From: Bacteroidetes bacterium CG23_combo_of_CG06-09_8_20_14_all_32_9
GTDB lineage: Bacteria > Bacteroidota > Bacteroidia > Bacteroidales > GWA2-32-17
Length of the DNA: 7,378 nt
Assembly: GCA_002771395.1 (NCBI GenBank)
Contig: PCSS01000117.1
Location: 1-7,378 of the forward strand
Direction: 5' to 3'
Part shown: positions 1-5,505 of the stretch, in pieces
Layout of the letters: every line of letters begins with the position of its first letter
How positions within the stretch are numbered: position 1 is the stretch's first letter
The notes under the pieces: model-generated
Seen by the model: the letters and a program-made list of their open reading frames with translations, nothing else
Database searches by the model: none
What the model was told of the DNA's origin: nothing
Program-made: the position numbers and the translations under genes

Positions 1-32
1 TTCGTTGTTCTATTGTTCGTTATTCATTTTTC
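1..32. repeat. Degenerate ~8-nt tandem repeat at the window edge
   Basis: Successive units read TTCGTTGT, TCTATTGT, TCGTTAT and TCATTTTT. The pattern is low-complexity and non-coding in both directions (the minus-strand frame beginning ATGAATAAC stops after a few codons). It resembles the GAACAACGAA-type repeats seen between genes in many Bacteroidota genomes. The repeat may continue beyond the window. Confidence 0.5.
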
Positions 33-146
33 TAATATTAGTGCCATTACCTTCAAAAAGGGGGACATTTAACCATTAAGGGTTGACTTTGATTGTTAAC
101 TATTATTAACTGATAGTCGTGGATGTTTCATACTATAAATATTGCT
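33..146. other. Non-coding stretch downstream of the Wzc-like gene
   Basis: No gene is supported here. Weak, mutually exclusive stems can be drawn downstream of the kinase stop, such as GTTAA/TTAAC with a six-base loop (about 96-111) and AACC/GGTT (about 71-84). None is GC-rich or followed by a convincing T-tract on the minus strand, so I do not call a terminator. The next gene on the minus strand, if any, begins beyond the left edge. Confidence 0.6.
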
Positions 147-2612
147 TTAATCCTTTTTCTTTTTTCTGAAAATCCTAAAAAGCGGAAAATAGGAAAGTGT
201 TTTATTAACTATTCCTGAATGTTTGTTTTCTTCCTCATTGTCATAATACCCGTACCCGTATCCATATTCATAACCATATCCGTAGGAACCATATTTATAT
301 CCATAGCGGTTTCCGTAATAACTCGGAATTTTTACATCATTAATTAATATACCAAGCGACTTGTAATTATGTTCGTTGTATAAATCATTTACAAATTTAA
401 GTACCGAATGGCTGCTGTAGTTCTGGCGAACAACAAAAATATTTGTATCGGCAAATTTTGAAATAAGTATAGCATCTGTAACAATAGCAACGGGTGGAGT
501 ATCAATAATGATTATATCATATCTTGATTTTAAATTCTCAAGAAGTTGCTGCATGTGTTCGCTTTCGAGTAGTTCGGCGGGGTTTGGTGGAATAGGTCCT
601 GAAGTAACAACGTACAAATTATCCTGTAAAGTAGGAATTATTATTTCGTCAAGCGTATTGTTCCCAATAAGGCAGGTGCTTATTCCAATAGTGTTATCTA
701 CGCCAAAATCTTTGTGGAGCTTAGGTTTTCGTAAATCTAAACTTATAATAACGGTTTTTTTGCCCGAAAAAGCAAAAATAGATGCAAGATTAATTGCGCA
801 AAATGTTTTTCCTTCGCCGCTGACTGTTGATGTTATGGCAATTGTATGAGTTTTAAGGTTTTTATCAATGTGCATATATTGCAAGTTTGTTCGCAGGGTT
901 CTGAACGATTCTGCAATAGATGATTTGGGCTTTTGATAAACAACAAAATCAACATCTTTGGTATTATGCCCAATGGTTGCAATTATTGGAATTTTTGTGG
1001 CTGACTCAACATCTGAACGGTCAAGAATTTTATCGTTAAAAAAATCAATGATAATAATGATAATAAGTGGAATAAGGATTCCTAAAATGATTGCGATAGT
1101 GTAATTGAGCATTTGCTTGGGACTTACCTGAGAAGCATTTTCGGTAAGTGCAACATCAATAATTTTATTATCGGGAATATTAGAGGCTTTTGCAATACCG
1201 GCTTCGGCTCTTTTGGTAAGTAAATATGTGTAAATTTGATCGTTAAGAGTGTATTTTCGTTTAATGTTGATAAATTCTTTTTCGGTACCAGGCAATTTCG
1301 AAATTTCGGCTTCTACAGTGGCCAGTCTCAAATCAATATCTTTTATTGAAATTAAGTTAGATTGAATAAGACTATTAATGTTTTCTGAAAGAGCTTTGCG
1401 AAGATTTTCAATTTTAAAATTAATCATTTCCATAGCTGGATTTTTTGCAATGGAAGCAAAAGAATAAGAACTTTTTTCTTTATACAAATCGTTTAAATCT
1501 GAAATGAGTTTTGCTAACATAGGGTCGTTAATATCTATTACGGAGGGAGCCATAACGTCTTTAATGTCTTTTCCTGCAATAACATAGTTTTTCAAATATT
1601 CAAAATATTTTGATTTAATTGTAAGTTTGGCTTTTTCCGATTGAACAGCTTCCAACTTATCGTACAAAAAACCACCTTCCTTGGTTATATCTATTAACAT
1701 ATTATTTAGACGGAAATCCTGTAACTTATTTTCGTTGATTTCTAAAGAATCAGTGATATCGTTTAATTGTTCGTCAATAAATTTAATTGTATTTAAAGCA
1801 ATAGTGTTTTTTTCTTCTAATCCTGAATTAATATATACCTCAAGTAATTTGTTAATAAAATCAACTTCTTTTTGAGGTACTAACCCCTGAGTTGACACTT
1901 CTAAAATTGTTGATTTTTTATCGGTTGTGGTAAGTGAAAGCTTTTCCCTGTATGCATTGGTAATTTGGTTAATATTGTTGATAACAAAGAAGTACTGATA
2001 CGAAAAGTCGGGGTCATTAGTATTAAATTGTTTTTTAAGATTAATGCAAAATGTAAAATTGTTATTAGTGAACCACTCGCCAAATTTCATTTTCTTTTTA
2101 AAGTTCATGTTTTCATTAATTTCCAGCAAGTACTCTTTATCTGATAAAAATTTAATATAAACAGGATGCATGGGGATATTAGTTCGGTTTGTGTCAATAA
2201 TTACTTCAAACGGACAGCTTTTATATCGTTCAACTGTTCTGATTCGCCCCATCGAAAAATAAGAAATATTAAACTCGGGTAACTCGGTAATAGCCTTTTT
2301 AACAAGTGTAAAAGAATTTAAAATGCCAATTTCGTTTTCCACTATTTTTTTTCGGGTACGCCGAACTATACCTTGTTCTTCTAATATTGTTTCAATACCT
2401 CCGGATAGAGTATTTTCTTTATCCTGAATCAAAACAAGAGCCAATTGCTTGAAAACGGGGTCGGAATACCGGTTAACTAAATAGGCAACACTTAAAGTAA
2501 TAAGAGTGGATAAAGCAAACCAATACCAATTAGCTATGATTTTAAAAATAAACTTTTTAATATCAATAGTTTCATTCTGCTGGTTACTATTTTGAACTTG
2601 GTTTGGTTCCAT
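147..2612 (-). CDS. Wzc-like polysaccharide co-polymerase fused to a BY-type tyrosine autokinase
   Basis: Inner-membrane protein of 821 aa that would control chain length and export of a capsule or exopolysaccharide with the Wza-like protein encoded just upstream. Seen: a transmembrane helix at about 29-47, a long periplasmic region with coiled-coil stretches (about 270-440), a GNVR-type segment with LPGTEKEF near 440-447, and a second transmembrane helix at about 503-523. The cytoplasmic kinase follows: the ExxRxxR oligomerisation motif (E568, R571, R574), Walker A SGEGKT (598-603), Walker A' (621-628) and Walker B IIIIDTPP (700-707). The tail carries 13 tyrosines in residues 765-790, the expected autophosphorylation cluster, then about 30 residues ending in a basic run. 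Walker A' reads SLDLR where the classical motif is DxDxR, so the first Asp is missing. The ATG shares one base with the preceding stop (TAATG), indicating coupled translation. Family assignment is firm; the glycan is unknown. Confidence 0.95.
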   Translation of the reverse strand: MEPNQVQNSNQQNETIDIKKFIFKIIANWYWFALSTLITLSVAYLVNRYSDPVFKQLALVLIQDKENTLSGGIETILEEQGIVRRTRKKIVENEIGILNSFTLVKKAITELPEFNISYFSMGRIRTVERYKSCPFEVIIDTNRTNIPMHPVYIKFLSDKEYLLEINENMNFKKKMKFGEWFTNNNFTFCINLKKQFNTNDPDFSYQYFFVINNINQITNAYREKLSLTTTDKKSTILEVSTQGLVPQKEVDFINKLLEVYINSGLEEKNTIALNTIKFIDEQLNDITDSLEINENKLQDFRLNNMLIDITKEGGFLYDKLEAVQSEKAKLTIKSKYFEYLKNYVIAGKDIKDVMAPSVIDINDPMLAKLISDLNDLYKEKSSYSFASIAKNPAMEMINFKIENLRKALSENINSLIQSNLISIKDIDLRLATVEAEISKLPGTEKEFINIKRKYTLNDQIYTYLLTKRAEAGIAKASNIPDNKIIDVALTENASQVSPKQMLNYTIAIILGILIPLIIIIIIDFFNDKILDRSDVESATKIPIIATIGHNTKDVDFVVYQKPKSSIAESFRTLRTNLQYMHIDKNLKTHTIAITSTVSGEGKTFCAINLASIFAFSGKKTVIISLDLRKPKLHKDFGVDNTIGISTCLIGNNTLDEIIIPTLQDNLYVVTSGPIPPNPAELLESEHMQQLLENLKSRYDIIIIDTPPVAIVTDAILISKFADTNIFVVRQNYSSHSVLKFVNDLYNEHNYKSLGILINDVKIPSYYGNRYGYKYGSYGYGYEYGYGYGYYDNEEENKHSGIVNKTLSYFPLFRIFRKKKKD
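243..320 (-). other. Gly-Tyr-rich tyrosine cluster of the BY-kinase
   Basis: This stretch encodes residues 765-790 of the Wzc-like kinase. It contains 13 tyrosines in 26 residues, mostly alternating with glycine (GYGYEYGYGYGYY at the end). The DNA is a degenerate 6-bp repeat on the coding strand (GGNTAY). In BY-kinases this cluster is phosphorylated in trans by neighbouring subunits, and the phosphorylation state controls ring assembly and polymer length. Being a short-period coding repeat, it could expand or contract by replication slippage; that last point is inference. Confidence 0.85.
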
Positions 2613-3397
2613 TAAAATTTAAAAATGAAATTAATTACAAGAATAGTAGTGGTAATTGACGAAAGTATAATTGAAATGTTGGGAGCATTCAGTTTCCAAT
2701 TTTTTGTTTTAACCGGCTCTACGTAAACCACATCGTTAGGGCTGAGATAAAAATATGGACTTTGAAGTAAATTTTTATCAAGAAGGTTTACCCTAAAAGT
2801 TGTTGAACCATTTTTAGTTGGACGCACAACTAATATATTTTCACGATTTCCCATATCGGACAAATCACCTGCCTGACCTAAAGCCTCTAAAATTGTTAGT
2901 CTGTTATTGTAATAGTAAAATAAACCAGGTCGCTTAACTTCACCGAGAACCGTAAATTTAAAACCACCGAATTTCACAATTACTTTGGCATCTTTAAGCA
3001 TTTTATCAACCGATTGTTGAATAACGACTTGGGCTTCGTCAAGGGTGAGTCCTTCAGTATGTATTTTTCCAATTACGGGTATTTCTACATCTCCATCATC
3101 GCTTACGGTGTATCCTTTATAGTAAAGAGAAACTTCGTTACTATATGAGTAACTTCCTGGAATTTCAGAATCGAAATTAAAAAGTGCAGTTAATTCTTTA
3201 TTCAGGCTAATTATTCTGATATATAAAACATCGCCCGCATGAATTAAATAGGCGGCAAATTGATTATTAAAAATAGCTGAACTATCGGCATTTCCGCTAC
3301 CCTGCAAGTAAATCGTTTTCTTTTGACTGGTACATGCAAAATCAAGAAATGACACTATTAAAAGCCAAAATAAAACCCGCATTAAGCCCTTATTCAT
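2612..3397 (-). CDS. Wza-type outer-membrane polysaccharide export lipoprotein (Poly_export + SLBB)
   Basis: Predicted outer-membrane export channel of 261 aa for the polysaccharide handled by the Wzc-like protein that follows. Numbered from the ATG at 3397: a signal peptide with a hydrophobic core ends at Cys22 (context LDFAC), the likely lipidated residue, though Asp at -3 makes a poor classical lipobox. A Poly_export domain spans about 50-145 (AGDVLYIRI, later DGDVEIPVIGKI). An SLBB domain at about 148-195 has VLGEVKRPG and LTILEALGQAGDL. A hydrophobic C-terminal helix at about 240-260 fits the segment that crosses the outer membrane in Wza. The frame is open to a TTG at 3418, which would add seven residues. 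I prefer the ATG because that TTG lies inside a candidate promoter -7 box and would push the signal peptide inward. The stop overlaps the next ATG by one base. Confidence 0.92.
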   Translation of the reverse strand: MNKGLMRVLFWLLIVSFLDFACTSQKKTIYLQGSGNADSSAIFNNQFAAYLIHAGDVLYIRIISLNKELTALFNFDSEIPGSYSYSNEVSLYYKGYTVSDDGDVEIPVIGKIHTEGLTLDEAQVVIQQSVDKMLKDAKVIVKFGGFKFTVLGEVKRPGLFYYYNNRLTILEALGQAGDLSDMGNRENILVVRPTKNGSTTFRVNLLDKNLLQSPYFYLSPNDVVYVEPVKTKNWKLNAPNISIILSSITTTILVINFIFKF

Positions 3398-3415
3398 ATA
3401 ATTGCAAATAAACGT

Positions 3416-3423
3416 CAAAGTTA
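3416..3423 (-). promoter_or_regulatory. Candidate Bacteroidota promoter -7 element for the Wza/Wzc-like pair
   Basis: The minus strand reads TAACTTTG, an exact match to the Bacteroidota sigma-70-type -7 consensus TAnnTTTG. It ends 18 nt before the ATG at 3397, which would give a short leader of roughly 10-15 nt. No good TTTG -33 box is seen 19-21 nt upstream; the region there is only T-rich. The surrounding gap is the only sizeable one between genes in the window, so a promoter is expected here. Eight-base matches occur by chance in AT-rich DNA, hence moderate confidence. Confidence 0.45.
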
Positions 3424-3435
3424 ATAAATTTATTA
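3422..3435. repeat. 14-bp perfect AT palindrome at the promoter edge
   Basis: TAATAAATTTATTA is its own reverse complement. It overlaps the upstream two bases of the candidate -7 element, so it covers the promoter spacer. It could be an operator for a dimeric regulator, or a chance palindrome in AT-only sequence. It is not followed by a T-tract in a way that suggests an intrinsic terminator. Confidence 0.5.
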
Positions 3436-3513
3436 TGAATAAATATGCTTAAAAATTGTTGCTGTAATTTATTTATAATTTATACTGAAAAACGGGTTCA
3501 AACCATACATTTT

Positions 3514-4401
3514 TTACAATTTCAGATTGCAAATTTCAGATTTCTGATTGCAGGTTGCAAAAGCTTCAAGTGCGGCAGATAAACGTTTTGCTGTTTTGCA
3601 AAAATACCGTCTGTTTCGGAATGCAACTACCCATTTTATTCCGTGTACGGCGTTGGTTAATAATACTTCATCGGCATTAAGTATCTCATTTTCAGTAATA
3701 CAAACATTATCATAAACAGTAATTTTTTCTTTTAAAGCTAAATTTATAATTATTTTGCGCATAATGCCTGGAAGGCATCCTTCTGATAATGACGGTGTAA
3801 TTAAATTATTATTTAAAAAAATAAACAGATTTGATGAGCTTGCTTCAATAATTTTATCGTGTTCGTTTAACAATATACAATCGTCAAGGTTTTGTGAACG
3901 TGCAAAAATTGCAGCTTTTACATAAAATAATGAATTTGCAGATTTTATGCCGCTAAGCTCATTTATAGGTTTTTTCCAATCGGTAAAAATATCAACTTTT
4001 AAACCTTTTGAGTTTAATGAAAAGTTTTGAGTTTCTAAAGGTGAGCAATCTATGTAATAATCTGTTTTGTTTGATAATGGCTGGTAATTTCCACCGTCTT
4101 TTCTGAATATACTCAGTCGGACTTTTGCACCGGTAAAAAACTTGTTAGCATTTAGTAATCGGGAAATTTGCTTTTGAAAGTACGGGGCTGAATAAGTTTC
4201 GGGCAATTCTAATTGAATAACAGATGAGCTTTTTCTTAATCTTTCGATATGTTGCGATAAAAACGGAACAGTTGTCCCTACTGCCCGCATTGTCTCGAAC
4301 AAGCCGTCGCCATAACGGAAAGCACGATTACTTCCGAAAAATAATGGCTTGTCCGATGGTATAAACTCCCCATTTAAGCATACGAAAGAAATTTTACCCA
4401 T
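3514..4401 (-). CDS. Class IV PLP-dependent enzyme (aminodeoxychorismate lyase / branched-chain aminotransferase-like)
   Basis: Cytoplasmic fold-type IV PLP enzyme of 295 aa. Seen: the N-terminal signature FRYGDGLFETMR (28-39); the likely Schiff-base lysine K153 in GIKSANSLFYVKAA; the cofactor-binding region E186-ASSSNLF; and the phosphate-binding GCLPGIMRK (208-216). A later LTNAVHGIKWV (248-258) recalls the short PabC-like proteins of Bacteroidota. Candidate reactions are release of pyruvate from aminodeoxychorismate to make p-aminobenzoate for folate, or transamination of a branched-chain or D-amino acid. The sequence alone does not separate these; length and motifs favour a PabC-like role. 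The ATG lies one base after the stop of the phosphatase gene, so translation is probably coupled. The last 13 or so residues are encoded by a short tandem repeat and look like an appended tail rather than part of the fold. Confidence 0.85.
   Translation of the reverse strand: MGKISFVCLNGEFIPSDKPLFFGSNRAFRYGDGLFETMRAVGTTVPFLSQHIERLRKSSSVIQLELPETYSAPYFQKQISRLLNANKFFTGAKVRLSIFRKDGGNYQPLSNKTDYYIDCSPLETQNFSLNSKGLKVDIFTDWKKPINELSGIKSANSLFYVKAAIFARSQNLDDCILLNEHDKIIEASSSNLFIFLNNNLITPSLSEGCLPGIMRKIIINLALKEKITVYDNVCITENEILNADEVLLTNAVHGIKWVVAFRNRRYFCKTAKRLSAALEAFATCNQKSEICNLKL
3518..3558. repeat. Three degenerate 13-14 nt tandem units at the 3' end of the class IV enzyme gene
   Basis: Plus-strand units are AATTTCAGATTGC (3518-3530), AAATTTCAGATTTC (3531-3544) and GATTGCAGGTTGC (3546-3558). 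The first two agree at 12 of 13 positions after dropping one A; the third agrees with the first at 10 of 13. They encode the C-terminal residues TCNQKSEICNLKL and end just before the stop codon. From general experience, similar 'cagattt/caaattt' low-complexity repeats occur between genes in many Bacteroidota genomes. I infer that such a repeat replaced or extended the original gene end. Confidence 0.65.
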
Positions 4402-4402
4402 A

Positions 4403-4885
4403 TTAAATTATTTTATTAATAATATTTGTTAAATCTGAATTGGCATCAATAAGAATTGGTTTAATGCCGGAATTTATAGCTGTTTGCACATCTCTTTGCT
4501 GGTCGCCAATAAAATACGAGTTTGAAACGTCAATTTGAAAACGGGCTATGGCTTTTTCAACCAGCAAAGTTTCGGGTTTTCGGCAAAGGCAGTTTTCAAC
4601 GCTGGGGGAATGGGTACAATAATAAAATTCAAGTATATCGAAGCCGTGTTTTTTAAATTCAGATTTCATAAACTCGTGAACATTTTCGACATCTGATTTT
4701 GAATATATCCCTTTAGAAATACCACTTTGATTAGAAATAACAATAAATTCGTATCCTTTGGAAAATAAAAATTTCAGAGTTTCAAAAACACCTGGATTAA
4801 AAACTACATCTTCTTTCCGATAAATATAGTACAAATTGTTATTGTTAATTACACCATCTCTGTCTAAAAATATTATTTTTCTCAC
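4403..4885 (-). CDS. HAD-IIIA family phosphatase (GmhB / HisB N-domain type)
   Basis: Small cytoplasmic phosphatase of 160 aa. All four HAD motifs are visible: the nucleophile motif DRDGVIN (D8, D10), motif II SNQSG (51-55), the motif III lysine in CRKP (K103), and motif IV GDQQRD (127-132). A zinc site is formed by C90, H92, C99 and C101. The group includes heptose-1,7-bisphosphate 7-phosphatase (GmhB, LPS core) and histidinol phosphatase (HisB N-domain). The Zn loop is short (six residues between H92 and C99), nearer HisB than GmhB of E. coli, but no histidine genes are nearby. Substrate is therefore open. The start is GTG at 4885, four bases inside the end of the rhomboid gene (GTGA). No later start is possible because D8 and D10 are essential. 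The stop lies one base before the next ATG. Confidence 0.88.
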   Translation of the reverse strand: MRKIIFLDRDGVINNNNLYYIYRKEDVVFNPGVFETLKFLFSKGYEFIVISNQSGISKGIYSKSDVENVHEFMKSEFKKHGFDILEFYYCTHSPSVENCLCRKPETLLVEKAIARFQIDVSNSYFIGDQQRDVQTAINSGIKPILIDANSDLTNIINKII

Positions 4886-5502
4886 AATTCAAAGTTATAT
4901 TTAATAACATTAATAAAGCCCGAAAATAGTTCTGGTTTTAAAGCCAGGGGAAAAACAAGACCAAAAACCGCTCCCCAGAAATGTGCATCGTGTCCGATAT
5001 TATCAATATTACGTTTAGACATATAAGCCGAATAAGCCAGATAAATTATTCCGAAAATAAAAGCAGGGATTCCAATCGGAATAAAAAAAATGTAAATTTT
5101 ATTCAACGGGTTAAATAAAATAGATGTAAAAAGTATGGCAGAAACTGCTCCCGACGCTCCAATTGCATTATAATTGGGATTCTCTTTGTATTTTAAATAT
5201 GAAGGAATTGATGAGACTATAGACGCAAGAAAAAATTCCAGGAGATAAATAGAAACGGCTTTGCTTCCAAAATAATACGAAAATGCACTTTCAACAAAAA
5301 CTCCGAAAAAGAAAAGTGTAAGCATATTAAAAATAAGATGTTCCCAATTGGCATGAATAAAAGCGTGAGAAATAAACCGGTACCACTGTTGCGAATGATT
5401 AATCCGGTATGGATTAAACATTAATTTATAGAACAATTCCTTACGATTAAAAGCAGTGAACGAAATTAAAGCGATGGCAGCAATTAATATATAAGTTACC
5501 AT
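4882..5502 (-). CDS. Rhomboid family intramembrane serine protease
   Basis: Inner-membrane protease of 206 aa that would cleave transmembrane segments of other membrane proteins. About six hydrophobic helices are visible (roughly 3-18, 55-75, 83-101, 113-131, 137-160, 174-190), the minimal bacterial rhomboid core. The loop and helix-2 signature WYRFISHAFIH followed by HLIFNM supplies H55 and N59, matching the GlpG H150/N154 oxyanion residues. The nucleophile is S117 in GASG, and the catalytic histidine is H174 in AHFWGAVFG; a second histidine is at 171. The catalytic set is complete, so it should be active. There is no extra cytoplasmic or zinc-finger domain. The ATG lies three bases after the stop of the deiminase gene and the 3' end overlaps the phosphatase start. 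Substrate is unknown. Confidence 0.93.
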   Translation of the reverse strand: MVTYILIAAIALISFTAFNRKELFYKLMFNPYRINHSQQWYRFISHAFIHANWEHLIFNMLTLFFFGVFVESAFSYYFGSKAVSIYLLEFFLASIVSSIPSYLKYKENPNYNAIGASGAVSAILFTSILFNPLNKIYIFFIPIGIPAFIFGIIYLAYSAYMSKRNIDNIGHDAHFWGAVFGLVFPLALKPELFSGFINVIKYNFEL

Positions 5503-5505
5503 TTG

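Noticed and set aside
60..120. Possible intrinsic terminator after the kinase gene
   Set aside because: Stems are only 4-5 bp, AT-rich and mutually exclusive, without a downstream T-tract in the transcribed direction.
508..849. Open frame of 113 codons on the plus strand
   Set aside because: It is antisense to the well-supported kinase domain of the Wzc-like gene, has no recognisable domain, and its sequence is what the reverse of Walker motifs gives.
1681..2083. Short open frames on both strands within the Wzc-like gene
   Set aside because: They overlap the periplasmic region of a firmly assigned gene and show no motifs or start context of their own.
3398..3418. TTG at 3418 as the start of the Wza-like gene
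   Set aside because: It falls within the candidate -7 element and adds seven residues ahead of an already complete lipoprotein signal; the ATG at 3397 fits better.
3487..3509. GGTT-TG-AACC inverted repeat followed by CGTTTTT as a terminator after the class IV enzyme gene
   Set aside because: The loop would be two bases and the stem four, which is too weak for an intrinsic terminator.
4882..5502. Rhombosortase acting on the adjacent secreted protein
   Set aside because: The deiminase ends in a T9SS sorting domain, not a GlyGly-CTERM signal, so the rhombosortase model does not fit.
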